From contig JAYWHK010000219.1 of NCBI GenBank assembly GCA_043777755.1, forward strand, positions 1 through 56,701: a stretch of DNA of 56,701 bases. Reading direction: 5' to 3'. Positions 18,149 through 26,528 of the stretch are shown in pieces (position 1 is the stretch's first letter; every line of letters begins with the position of its first letter). Under the pieces are notes generated by a model. It saw nothing but the letters and a program-made list of their open reading frames with translations. It made no database searches and was not told the origin of the DNA. Made by a program: the position numbers and the translations under genes. Origin of the DNA: CANHEE01 sp043777755. Lineage in GTDB: Bacteria; Bacteroidota; Bacteroidia; Chitinophagales; Saprospiraceae.

Positions 18149-19351
18149 TTATGAAATCTTACTTTTTACATCAAGTGCATCTCTAATTCCATTGCCTAAA
18201 AGATTGAATGCCAATACCAAAAGCATTATGGCAAACGCAGGAATCATTGCCAAAATCGGCTTTCCACTGATGGCATAACCATACGTTTCATTGAGCATTG
18301 TTCCCCAAGAAGGCGTTGGTGGACGAATCCCAAAACCCAAATAGCTCAAACCTGCTTCCAACAAAATAGCTGTTGCAAAATTCGATGCCGCAATGACCAT
18401 AACGGGTCCTAAAATATTGGGCAATAAATGTTTGAAAATAATACGCATCGTAGAATAACCAAAACTTTGCGCCGCTTCGACGTATTGCGCTTCTTTCAAA
18501 ATCATCACTTGTCCTCGAACCAAACGTGCGACTTCGACCCACATCGTTAGTCCAACGGCTAAAAATATATTGCCTATACCACGACCCAAAGCAAGTACAA
18601 TTGCAAATACCAAAAGCACTGTCGGAATTGACCATATTACATTGATAATCAGCATAATAAAATCATCTGTCTTAGCTCCGTAAAATCCAGCCAATGCGCC
18701 CAAAGTTACGCCAATGAGAAGCGAAATAACAACAGCAATCAACCCAACCAACAAAGAAATTCGTACACCAATCATCAAACGACTCAGCATACAACGTCCG
18801 AATTTGTCCGTTCCAAGCCAATATTTTTTTTGAAAAATGTGTTCTTTTTCAATTTTGTTTTGCGTTTCTATTAAATCAATGCTTTGCTCTTTTTCATTTA
18901 AATCAAAGTAAAAAACCTTTTTACCTACAGTTTGAGTTTGTTGATTTTTTAGCGAATTGGCTGCAACAACATCTGGCAATGAATAGCAAATCGTGTCACC
19001 TGAAACAGAAATCGCTTGTATTGAATCTTTAAAAAAAACATAGGCACTGATAGGCAATAAATCCATTTCATTTTCTTTTCCGAACAACATCGTGGAAAAA
19101 AAATTACTTTCTTGGATTATTTTATTTTTCTTAATCGCAAGCATTTTTGTTTCAAAACCAAGTGGTTTTAGCGCAATTTCGGTGATTTGCTCATTGGTAT
19201 TTGGCGATTTATCGGGCGTAATTGCGTAGCCAAGCATCGCTAAAATAAGGCAAAATAAAATTATGACAAGCCCAAAGACTGCGGGACGATTGCTCCAAAG
19301 CCTTTTCAAGGCTTTTTGGTTCGGTGACAAAGTGGTTTGTTCTTTTCTCAT
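18149..19351 (-). CDS. ABC transporter permease, DppC/OppC-like
   Basis: A 400-residue inner-membrane permease of the dipeptide/oligopeptide/nickel ABC family. The N-terminal OppC_N region (residues 10-45, 'ALKRLWSNRPAVFGLVIILF') holds TM1. A long periplasmic insert of about 130 residues precedes 'YWLGTDKFGRCMLSRLMIGV', which is the conserved start of the BPD_transp core. The EAA loop 'EAAQSFGYSTMRIIFKHLLP' contacts the ATPase, and the C-terminal 'GLSYLGFGIRPPTPSWGTML' is diagnostic. No DppB, ATPase or binding-protein genes are within reach, so the complex is encoded at scattered loci, as is common in this phylum. Confidence 0.88.
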   Translation of the reverse strand: MRKEQTTLSPNQKALKRLWSNRPAVFGLVIILFCLILAMLGYAITPDKSPNTNEQITEIALKPLGFETKMLAIKKNKIIQESNFFSTMLFGKENEMDLLPISAYVFFKDSIQAISVSGDTICYSLPDVVAANSLKNQQTQTVGKKVFYFDLNEKEQSIDLIETQNKIEKEHIFQKKYWLGTDKFGRCMLSRLMIGVRISLLVGLIAVVISLLIGVTLGALAGFYGAKTDDFIMLIINVIWSIPTVLLVFAIVLALGRGIGNIFLAVGLTMWVEVARLVRGQVMILKEAQYVEAAQSFGYSTMRIIFKHLLPNILGPVMVIAASNFATAILLEAGLSYLGFGIRPPTPSWGTMLNETYGYAISGKPILAMIPAFAIMLLVLAFNLLGNGIRDALDVKSKIS

Positions 19352-19419
19352 AGAAAGGTAAAAATAAAGAATAAATGTTAATTTCTTAATTCTTGCATCG
19401 TTTTTTTTATTTTTTTACG

Positions 19420-19462
19420 TTATTAACTATCGACTTATGACTTATTGACTTACGACTACTAA
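19420..19462 (-). repeat. Partial copy of dispersed repeat B
   Basis: On the minus strand it reads AGTAGTCGTAAGTCAATAAG, then TCATAAGTCGATAGTTAATA: the left, AAGTC-rich half of repeat B only. It lies just before the OmpA-family gene. Confidence 0.6.
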
Positions 19463-19469
19463 TCATTTT

Positions 19470-20579
19470 ATGAAGCAGTACTTTACTTACATATTTATTT
19501 TTTTTACAATAAAAATTTTTGCTCAAAACGTAGAAAAAGAGCAACCCAATATTGTTCCCAATCCGAGTTTTGAGTTGTTTGCCAGTACGCCAATTGGCTG
19601 GTACTACAAGGGCGAACATTTTAACAATGTAATGAAATATTGGACTTCACCAACGGCAACTTCACCTGATGCTTATGGGCCAAAAGTTCGTGTTCCCGAA
19701 ACTTGGGCAGAGAAAGGTTTTGGCAAACAACGGGCGCATAGCGGAAATTCAATGCTTGGCTTGACACTCTACGGCTGTATCAATGGAAAACCTCACTGTC
19801 GAGAATATGCACAGATTCAGTTGGCAGAACCAACCGTTATTAATCAAGATTACGTTGTGGAGTTTTGGTACAATCACTTATCTCGTTCATTGCGCATCAA
19901 TAATTTGGGTGTTTATTTAGGGAAAAAATTGCAAAATACAAGGACAGAAGAACCTTTAATACTTATTCCGCAAGCGCAAGCCGAAGAAATATTGGTTGCT
20001 CCAAATGGTGTTTGGCAAAAATTTTCCTACAAATTCAAAGCAAGCGAAGAATTTGAATACTTGATTCTCGGCAATTTTTTGAGCGACCAAACGACTCTCT
20101 TTAAAGGAACTGGGAAAAACGATGATTTGAATTTTGCTTACTATTATATAGACGATGTTTTATTGAAAAAAATTCCGCCAATTCTTCCAATTCCCGTCAA
20201 AGAAGACGATTTGACCAAAATAAAAATTGAGAAAGGGAAAGTTATCCAATTGAAAAATATTTATTTTCAATCAGATAATTTTGAACTACAACCTCGTTCT
20301 TTTGTTGAGTTACAGAAATTGCTTTTTATCATGCGAGAAAATCGAACTATGAGTATCGAAGTTCGAGGACATACCGACAACGAAGGTGGCGCAGAGTACA
20401 ATGCAAAATTATCGCAAGACCGAGCGCAATCCGTCGCAAATTTTTTGATTTACAACGGCATTGACAAAAAAAGAGTGAAAATAAAAGGTTTTGGTGAAAG
20501 CCAAGCACTTTCTTCTAATGATAGCGAAGAAGGAAAACAAACGAATCGTAGAGTAGAATTTTTGATTTTAACGAAATAA
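19470..20579 (+). CDS. OmpA-family protein with N-terminal carbohydrate-binding-like domain
   Basis: A 369-residue exported protein: signal peptide at 1-18 (ending KIFAQ), a beta-sandwich domain at about 26-235 ('NIVPNPSFELFAS', 'GNSMLGLTLYG', 'YYYIDDVLLKK') of the kind found in DUF642/galactose-binding-like folds, then a C-terminal OmpA peptidoglycan-binding domain at about 258-369 ('IYFQSDNFELQPRSFVELQK', 'IEVRGHTDNEGGAEYNAKLS', 'RAQSVANFL', 'GFGESQALSSN', 'NRRVEFLIL'). It therefore probably links an extracellular or outer-membrane ligand-binding domain to the cell wall. The NUDIX gene follows after 19 bases. Confidence 0.85.
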   Translation: MKQYFTYIFIFFTIKIFAQNVEKEQPNIVPNPSFELFASTPIGWYYKGEHFNNVMKYWTSPTATSPDAYGPKVRVPETWAEKGFGKQRAHSGNSMLGLTLYGCINGKPHCREYAQIQLAEPTVINQDYVVEFWYNHLSRSLRINNLGVYLGKKLQNTRTEEPLILIPQAQAEEILVAPNGVWQKFSYKFKASEEFEYLILGNFLSDQTTLFKGTGKNDDLNFAYYYIDDVLLKKIPPILPIPVKEDDLTKIKIEKGKVIQLKNIYFQSDNFELQPRSFVELQKLLFIMRENRTMSIEVRGHTDNEGGAEYNAKLSQDRAQSVANFLIYNGIDKKRVKIKGFGESQALSSNDSEEGKQTNRRVEFLILTK

Positions 20580-20598
20580 ATCCAACATTTTTTATATT

Positions 20599-21231
20599 TT
20601 GACTTTTATAGAAAAAATAACACAACAGCTTCAAAACGAGCCTCTTCCAGGTAGAAATGCTCAGTTCAAAATGCAGCATTTTTACCGTTCATTGGATTAT
20701 AATATTCCAGAAACGGCTAAAAAAGCAGCAGTAATGCTTTTGATTTATCCAAAAAACGATGTGTTGTTCACTGTTTTGATTCAACGAACAAGCAGCAATC
20801 AAAACGATAAACACAGCGGTCAAATAAGTTTCCCTGGTGGAAAATTAGAGAAAAACGATGAATCTTTGGCGTTTTGCGCTAAAAGGGAAACGTTTGAAGA
20901 AATCGGCGTTCCTATCGCTGATATTCAATTGTTAGGTGCATTGACACCTACTTATATTCCTGTAAGTGATTTTCATGTTTTCCCTTTTGTTGGTTTTGTT
21001 CCACAAGAACCAATATGGCAAAAACAACAAAGCGAGGTTGTAGAAGTGTTGCAAATTCCTCTTCTACATTTTTTAGATGAAAAAAATAAAGGCGAAACCA
21101 CCATTAATGTACAAGGCTTTACTTTGCAAAATGTTCCTTATTTTGATGTTTTTGAAAAAAAAGTCTGGGGCGCAACTGCCATGATTTTGAATGAAATGAA
21201 TGAGGTAATAACAGCTATCGTAAGTCAATAA
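20599..21231 (+). CDS. NUDIX hydrolase, CoA pyrophosphatase-like
   Basis: A 210-residue protein with a complete NUDIX box (G-x5-E-x7-RExxEExG) in 'GGKLEKNDE' through 'RETFEEIG', preceded by 'HSGQISFPGG', which marks the CoA-pyrophosphatase (NudL) branch that splits CoA to 4'-phosphopantetheine and 3',5'-ADP. The best start is TTG at 20599: the family-typical opening 'FIEKITQQLQNEPLPGRNAQ' is retained, and the first ATG, 22 codons later, would delete it. The last codons and the stop lie inside repeat B copy 4 (IVSQ then TAA), so the repeat appears to have supplied the C-terminus. Confidence 0.85.
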   Translation: MTFIEKITQQLQNEPLPGRNAQFKMQHFYRSLDYNIPETAKKAAVMLLIYPKNDVLFTVLIQRTSSNQNDKHSGQISFPGGKLEKNDESLAFCAKRETFEEIGVPIADIQLLGALTPTYIPVSDFHVFPFVGFVPQEPIWQKQQSEVVEVLQIPLLHFLDEKNKGETTINVQGFTLQNVPYFDVFEKKVWGATAMILNEMNEVITAIVSQ

Positions 21232-21262
21232 GTCATTTAGCTTGCTGATTTACAACAGTTTT
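21218..21262 (+). repeat. Partial copy of dispersed repeat B overlapping a gene end
   Basis: Reads TCGTAAGTCAATAAGTCATT, then CTGATTTACAACAGTTTTAT. The first part encodes the last residues and stop of the NUDIX hydrolase; the second matches the right half of the repeat (compare GATTTACAACAGTTTATTGT at 36.8 kb). Confidence 0.6.
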
Positions 21263-22466
21263 ATAAATCACTCAACATTTGAATCGCAACGTAACTCATC
21301 AAACCTATACTTGTCTCCAAACTATTTTCATCAATATCAAAAGTATTCGTGTGCAAAGGCGTTGTAGGTTTTCCTTTTGTTTTTGTTCCCAAACGGTAAA
21401 AACAAGCAGGAATTTGTTGAGAATAATACGCAAAATCTTCTGCGGTCATTCGGATTGGCAATTCCTCCACCATTTCTTCTCCTAAAAATTCCTTTGCAAA
21501 AACCCTTACTTTTTCTGTTGTGACGGCATCATTTTTCAAAACAGGATAGCCTTTTTCAATTACAAATTCGCAAGCACCGCCCATACTATCAGCAATACTT
21601 TCAGCAATTTTCCTCATGCGTTTGTGTGCTTCTTTGCGCCAATTTTCATCTAAAGTACGGAAAGTTCCTTCAATTTTCACTTCATTCGGAATAATATTCG
21701 TTGCGCCACCTGTAGAATTTATTTTTCCAAAAGTCAAAACAGATGGAATTGTTGGGTCTGCATGACGACTCACGATTTGTTGTAATGTAACGATGATTTG
21801 GGCTGCCATCACAACTGGATCAATACATTCTTGAGGCATTGCGCCATGTCCGCCACGACCCTTAACAGTCAAATAAAGCTCATCTGTCGAAGCCATATAA
21901 ATACCAGAACGCATACCAACTTTACCTGCTTCCATTGGCGGATGAACGTGCTGCCCGATAATTAGTTGTGGCTCTGGATTTTCCAAAACACCTTCCTTTA
22001 TCATTATCGAAGCACCGCCTGGCAGAACTTCTTCAGCAGGTTGAAAAATCAATTTTATAGTACCTTCAAAATCATCTTTTAGTACATCTAAAATTTTTGC
22101 AACGCCCAAAAGCGATGCGGTATGTGCATCATGCCCACAAGCGTGCATAATACCATCTTTTTTAGATTTATAAGTAACATTATTGGCTTCTAAAATAGGT
22201 AAAGCATCAAAGTCTGCACGCAAAGCGATGGTTTTTGACGCAGGATTTTTTCCTTCAATCAACGCCACAACACCATTTTGAGCAATACCATGCTGATGTT
22301 TAATACCGAGTTCGACCAAACGATTGGCAATATATTTCCCAGTTTCGACTTCTTGGTACGAAAGCTCTGGGTTTTCATGTAAATGACGACGAATGGCAAC
22401 TGTTTCTTGAAAAAAATCAGCCGCTAAACCTTTTATTTTTGTTTGTAAATCGTACGGAGTGGTCAT
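21261..22466 (-). CDS. M20 family amidohydrolase/peptidase
   Basis: A 401-residue enzyme of the M20D amidohydrolase branch (as in N-acyl-L-amino acid or hippurate hydrolases), which cleaves N-acyl or amide bonds of amino acid conjugates using two metals. 'RRHLHENPELSYQEVETG' opens the protein, 'HACGHDAHTASLLG' gives metal ligands, 'QPAEEVLPGGASIMI' holds the catalytic Glu, and 'MTAEDFAYYSQQIPACFYRLG' is the conserved C-terminal block. The ATG at 22466 is preferred: an upstream in-frame ATG would translate through the dnaN terminator hairpin at 22488-22528. Confidence 0.9.
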   Translation of the reverse strand: MTTPYDLQTKIKGLAADFFQETVAIRRHLHENPELSYQEVETGKYIANRLVELGIKHQHGIAQNGVVALIEGKNPASKTIALRADFDALPILEANNVTYKSKKDGIMHACGHDAHTASLLGVAKILDVLKDDFEGTIKLIFQPAEEVLPGGASIMIKEGVLENPEPQLIIGQHVHPPMEAGKVGMRSGIYMASTDELYLTVKGRGGHGAMPQECIDPVVMAAQIIVTLQQIVSRHADPTIPSVLTFGKINSTGGATNIIPNEVKIEGTFRTLDENWRKEAHKRMRKIAESIADSMGGACEFVIEKGYPVLKNDAVTTEKVRVFAKEFLGEEMVEELPIRMTAEDFAYYSQQIPACFYRLGTKTKGKPTTPLHTNTFDIDENSLETSIGLMSYVAIQMLSDL

Positions 22467-22487
22467 TATCTTCTTTTGATTTAAGGT

Positions 22488-22528
22488 AAAAAAATCCGAA
22501 ACACGTTTTACGATGTTTCGGATTTTTT
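22488..22528 (-). terminator. Intrinsic terminator after dnaN
   Basis: AAAAAAATCCGAAACA pairs with TGTTTCGGATTTTTT around a 10-base loop. It lies downstream of dnaN on the minus strand and upstream of the M20 gene start. Confidence 0.75.
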
Positions 22529-22560
22529 GATTTATTTTGTAATGTTCTGTGTTAATTTCC

Positions 22561-22688
22561 AACTTAGCGTATTTTTCAACACGAATTTACACTAATTTTA
22601 CTAATTACACCAATCGTGACGCTGAAAATTAAATCTAATTTCACTGATTTAATTAAAACGAAGTTTTAATTTTGTAGGTGGCTAAGTT
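22561..22688. repeat. Inverted-repeat-bounded intergenic segment
   Basis: AACTTAGC at 22561-22568 and GCTAAGTT at 22681-22688 form a perfect 8-base inverted repeat bounding 128 bases of non-coding DNA between dnaN and its terminator. The interior holds a small palindrome, AAAACGAAGTTTT. It could be a minor mobile repeat; I found no second copy in the window. Confidence 0.3.
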
Positions 22689-22700
22689 ATTGCTTCTTTT

Positions 22701-23816
22701 TTAGTTGCTCAACATTACCGGCATTACCAACATCAAGATAGATGAACCATCGTTTTGTTCAGCAGGTAATAAAATACCAGCACGAGTTGGTGTAGAAAGC
22801 TCAAGTTTGATTTCGTCACTTTCCATCACGCCCAACATTTCAATCAAAAACTTAGCGTTGAAACCAATCGTCAATGGATTGCCTTCATAAGTACAGCTCA
22901 ATTGCTCTGTTGCTTCGTTTGAAAAATCTAAATCTTGTGCAGAAACGGTCAAACTACCATTATTGATGTTTAAAACAACTTGATTTGTTGTTTTGTTGGC
23001 ATAAATGGCAATACGTTTCAATGAATTTTGCAAATCAGCCCTTGTCGCAGACAACAAATTCGGATTGTCAATCGGAATTACTGCATTGTAATCAGGATAA
23101 CGTTGGTCAATCAAACGACAAACCAAATTGGTTGTTCCAAAAGAAAAGAATGCGTTTGCTTTATTGAAAGCCAAGCTCACTTCGCCGCCGCCGCCAAGTG
23201 CATTTTTTACTAAGTTTAATGCTTTTTTAGGAACGATAAAAGTAGTAGAAACGTCACCTTGAACATCTGTTGCTGTATATTTCACCAATTTATGCGCATC
23301 TGTTGCTACAAAAATGATTTTATTAGGCTCTACTTGAAAATAAACGCCTGTCATTGCGGGACGTAAATCGTCATTGCTTGTTGCAAAAATAGTTTTGCTA
23401 ATCGCTTGTGACAAAGACGATGACGGTAGCGTTACTGTATCGACTGTATCTGGCTCAGGAATACTTGGATAATCTGCGCCATTTTCGCCAGCTAATTTAT
23501 ATTTTCCATACGCAGAAGTAATTTCTATGCTAAAATTTTCTTCTGAATACGAAAACGTAATTGGTTGTTGTGGTAATGCTTTGAGCGTGTCCAACAATAT
23601 TTTTGCAGGTACAGCGATAGTGCCGTTGCCATCAGCCATAACATCTAACGCTGTTGTGATAGATGTTTCGAGGTCAGTAGCGGCAATGGTTAATCTATTG
23701 TCTTGGATTGTAAATAAAAAATCTTCAAGAATAGGCAATACAGGATTAGAGGCGATAGCTCCGCTAACCAGTTGTAGTTGTTTGAGTAAATCAGATGATG
23801 ATACGCTAAATTTCAT
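22701..23816 (-). CDS. dnaN: DNA polymerase III subunit beta (sliding clamp)
   Basis: A 371-residue sliding clamp, a homodimeric ring that tethers DNA polymerase to DNA. It opens with 'MKFSVSSSDLLKQLQLVSGA' and carries the clamp signatures 'LPILEDFLFTI', 'RPAMTGVYFQ', 'VATDAHKLV' and the C-terminal 'LMLVMPVML'. It is complete and at the usual length. dnaA and recF are not adjacent here, as is normal for Bacteroidota. Upstream, the minus strand has a TATATTTG box (23923-23916). Confidence 0.96.
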   Translation of the reverse strand: MKFSVSSSDLLKQLQLVSGAIASNPVLPILEDFLFTIQDNRLTIAATDLETSITTALDVMADGNGTIAVPAKILLDTLKALPQQPITFSYSEENFSIEITSAYGKYKLAGENGADYPSIPEPDTVDTVTLPSSSLSQAISKTIFATSNDDLRPAMTGVYFQVEPNKIIFVATDAHKLVKYTATDVQGDVSTTFIVPKKALNLVKNALGGGGEVSLAFNKANAFFSFGTTNLVCRLIDQRYPDYNAVIPIDNPNLLSATRADLQNSLKRIAIYANKTTNQVVLNINNGSLTVSAQDLDFSNEATEQLSCTYEGNPLTIGFNAKFLIEMLGVMESDEIKLELSTPTRAGILLPAEQNDGSSILMLVMPVMLSN

Positions 23817-23915
23817 AGTCTATAATCGCTAAGGAAAAAATTATTTTTTAATAAAAAATGATATTATTTTCCTAATTCAAAAGGTTGTGATGTAAATAGT
23901 TTGTATTAGAACTTA

Positions 23916-23950
23916 CAAATATAAGTCAATAAAATCAATTGCTGCACAAA
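23916..23950 (-). promoter_or_regulatory. Predicted promoter of dnaN
   Basis: A perfect TATATTTG -7 box (23923-23916, minus strand) is preceded at 23 bases by TTTG (23950-23947), close to the Bacteroidota consensus spacing. The start site would lie about 90 bases before the dnaN ATG. Confidence 0.45.
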
Positions 23951-24036
23951 AAATATACACAAATTGTGGAAAACTTTAATTTATAGCTTTTTTTTGTTAT
24001 TTTTTCAAAAAAAAAGTTAAAAAATTACTATTTCTA

Positions 24037-25167
24037 CTACAATCTTGTTTTGACTTTTATCAACATTTCATTCTTCCAAGAAGAAAAGTCACCAGCGATG
24101 ATGTGTTTGCGAGCTTCTCCAACAAGCCACAAAAAGAAACTCAGGTTTTGAATACTTGCAATCTGACAACCCAAAAGTTCGTCAGAATGAACCAAGTGAC
24201 GCAAGTATGCCTTCGTATAAAATTGACTTGTTTCGGCTGGGCAATTCGCATCAAGCGGAGAAAAATCATTTTTCCATCGCACATTTTTGATGTTTATAAT
24301 TCCTTCGGAAGTGTAAATCAAACCGTGACGGGCATTTCGAGTTGGCAATACGCAGTCAAACATATCAACGCCTAATGCTATACATTCCAGTAAATTTTCT
24401 GGTGTTCCGACACCCATAAGGTAGCGAGGTTTGTCTTTTGGTAAAATCTGACAAACCAAATCCGTATGATGGTACATCATTTCGGCTGGTTCTCCAACGG
24501 AAAGACCTCCAATAGCATTGCCTTCTCGACCAAACGAAGCGATTGCCTCAGCTGATTCTTTGCGCAAATCGTCGTAAGTACTTCCTTGTACAATAGGGAA
24601 AAAAGTTTGCGAATAACCATAATGACCTTCTGTTGCATCAAAATGTTCACAACAGCGTTTGAGCCAACGGTGCGTCATTCCCATTGAGTTTTTAGCGTAT
24701 TTATAATCGCAAGGATAGGGCGTACATTCGTCAAAAGCCATGATGATGTCTGCGCCAATTGTCCGCTGCACATCAATGGCTTTTTCTGGACTGAAAAAAT
24801 GTTTAGAACCATCAATATGCGACTGAAAAGTAACACCTTCCTCAGTAATTTTTCGGCGATGCGCCAAAGAATAAACTTGGTAGCCTCCACTATCTGTCAA
24901 AATCGGTTTGTCCCAACCATTGAATTTATGCAAACCACCAGCTTGACTAATGGTTTCCAAACCTGGACGAAGGTAAAGATGATATGTATTGCCAAGAATA
25001 ATTTGAGCATGAATATCATTTTTCAATTCTCTTTGATGCACCGCTTTTACTGTTCCTGCCGTTCCGACAGGCATAAAAATTGGCGTTTGAATTGTACCAT
25101 GGTCTGTTTGAATTGTACCAGTACGGGCGTTGGATTTTGGGTCAGTATGTTCGAGTGTAAATTTCAT
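24037..25167 (-). CDS. tgt: tRNA-guanine transglycosylase (queuine/preQ1)
   Basis: A 376-residue enzyme that exchanges guanine-34 in GUN anticodons for preQ1 in queuosine formation. The catalytic motifs are present: 'TDSGGYQVYSL', 'MAFDECTPYP', 'GGLSVGEPAE', 'YLMGVGTPENLLE' and 'MFDCVLPTRNARHG' (nucleophile Asp). However, the C-terminal zinc site, CxCxxC...H in E. coli, reads 'DANCPAETSQ' here, with a single Cys at residue 309, and the usual His of 'TIHNL' is Gln at residue 340 ('SIQNL'). The overall fold and the 'RKHIIAGDFSSW' ending look intact, so this is probably a zinc-free variant rather than a broken gene. Confidence 0.93.
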   Translation of the reverse strand: MKFTLEHTDPKSNARTGTIQTDHGTIQTPIFMPVGTAGTVKAVHQRELKNDIHAQIILGNTYHLYLRPGLETISQAGGLHKFNGWDKPILTDSGGYQVYSLAHRRKITEEGVTFQSHIDGSKHFFSPEKAIDVQRTIGADIIMAFDECTPYPCDYKYAKNSMGMTHRWLKRCCEHFDATEGHYGYSQTFFPIVQGSTYDDLRKESAEAIASFGREGNAIGGLSVGEPAEMMYHHTDLVCQILPKDKPRYLMGVGTPENLLECIALGVDMFDCVLPTRNARHGLIYTSEGIINIKNVRWKNDFSPLDANCPAETSQFYTKAYLRHLVHSDELLGCQIASIQNLSFFLWLVGEARKHIIAGDFSSWKNEMLIKVKTRL

Positions 25168-25650
25168 ATTGTGAAGTAAAACGGCAAAAATACACTATTG
25201 AAAGTATATGTTGTTTGTCAAACCTTATTTTTTTTGTGCGTTCCAATATAATGAATAAAAATCAAGTCTAAAAAAATGCAACTGTAAAATGGCTACTATG
25301 AATGTTTTAAAAAATTTAAATTGTATAATATATACTATTTTGTATGCAATAAGTATATTGTTATGTCACAAAAAATATTAAAATTTTTATATTTTTTTTA
25401 CATAAAAAATTAATAATCAATGTGTTAAATAAAATTTTAATTTAAAAATTTGATATATATTAATGAAAAAAATGTAATTTTTTAGACTAAAAAATTTGCA
25501 TTTTTTAAAAAATACCTACTACTTTGCACTATTATTATTTACGCAACGTGTCATTTAGAGTAAAATGTTAAAGTAAGAGCAGTGTTAATATAAAACTGAA
25601 CTGGCTTCATTGAATCTAATATTTTTTACCAAACTTACAATTTTTTAATA
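25168..25650. other. Very AT-rich intergenic region
   Basis: About 480 bases upstream of tgt with long A/T runs and no supported reading frame. The last ~100 bases before the small ORF at 25651 look like a leader. No repeat of family A or B was found. Confidence 0.5.
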
Positions 25651-25761
25651 GTGGAAAAACAAAGAAAATTTGCTTTCTACCAAGACATCCGTTTTTGGTT
25701 GGTCATAAGCACTGCGTGTTTACTCTTTTTATTGATGCTTCAGTCAAGTGTTCAAAATTAA
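25651..25761 (+). CDS. Possible 36-residue single-pass membrane peptide
   Basis: A GTG-initiated frame encodes 36 residues: a polar start (MEKQRKFAFYQDIRFW), one strongly hydrophobic segment (LVISTACLLFLLML) and a short polar end (QSSVQN), then TAA. The composition is that of a genuine small membrane protein with cytoplasmic basic N-terminus, and it stands isolated in a long non-coding gap. The family is unrecognised, and the GTG start and small size keep confidence modest. Confidence 0.4.
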   Translation: MEKQRKFAFYQDIRFWLVISTACLLFLLMLQSSVQN

Positions 25762-25868
25762 GAGAAAACAAGCAAACAAAACAAAAGCTAAAAATGGCAT
25801 TTTGTCATTTACTTTCTGTGGTTAAAACCACACCTTCCGAAAACAATTCCTAAAATCCGTTTTGGGCA

Positions 25869-26528
25869 TTAGTACCAAACACTAATGTCTTCCAATTTTT
25901 TTCGTTGAATATCAGGCACTTGTGCTTCATCAGTGGGAAATCCTACGGGAATCAACAAAAATGGTCGTTCATTTTCAGGACGATTCAATATTTTTTGTAA
26001 GAAATTCATAGGGCTTGGCGTGTGCGTCAGTGCTACCAAGCCTGCTTTTTGTATAGCTGCTAAGAGTAGACCTATGGCGATGCCTACGGATTCTACGACG
26101 TAATAATTCTTGCGTTGTTCGCCTTCGGGCGTGAGTTCGTAGGCTCTTTTGAACACTACAATCAGATAAGGTGCAGTTTCTAAAAATGGCTTATGCCAAT
26201 CCGTATCAAAAACCTCCAAATCTTTGAGCCATTCGCTGCTCATTCTGCCGTTATAATTGGTAAATTCCTCTTCTTCGGCAGCAATTCTTATCGCTTTTTT
26301 GATTTCGGCATCGCTTACGACACAAAAAGTCCAAGGCTGCTTGTGCGCACCAGAAGGAGCTGTCGAGGCGGTCATAATGATATTTTCAATCACTTCTTTT
26401 GGCACGGGTCGGTCTGAAAATTCTCGAAGTGTGCGACGGCAATCCATCGCTTCATAAAAAGCATGGCCGCGAGCAATCATTTCTTTTTCTGAAAAAAAAT
26501 GATGTTGATAAGGTATGAAGTTTGACAT
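25869..26528 (-). CDS. Nitroreductase-family flavoprotein
   Basis: A 219-residue FMN-dependent oxidoreductase of the nitroreductase superfamily. The N-terminal 'CRRTLREFSDRPVPKEVIEN' and 'TASTAPSGAHKQPWTFCVV' motifs bind FMN phosphate and ring, and 'VGIAIGLLLAAIQKAGL' is the typical central helix. The form is closest to the iodotyrosine-deiodinase/BluB-like branch; the substrate is unknown. Its ATG directly follows the stop of mqnP (TAGATG), so it is the last gene of the mqnE-mqnP unit and might act on a quinone-related or unrelated redox substrate. Confidence 0.87.
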   Translation of the reverse strand: MSNFIPYQHHFFSEKEMIARGHAFYEAMDCRRTLREFSDRPVPKEVIENIIMTASTAPSGAHKQPWTFCVVSDAEIKKAIRIAAEEEEFTNYNGRMSSEWLKDLEVFDTDWHKPFLETAPYLIVVFKRAYELTPEGEQRKNYYVVESVGIAIGLLLAAIQKAGLVALTHTPSPMNFLQKILNRPENERPFLLIPVGFPTDEAQVPDIQRKKLEDISVWY

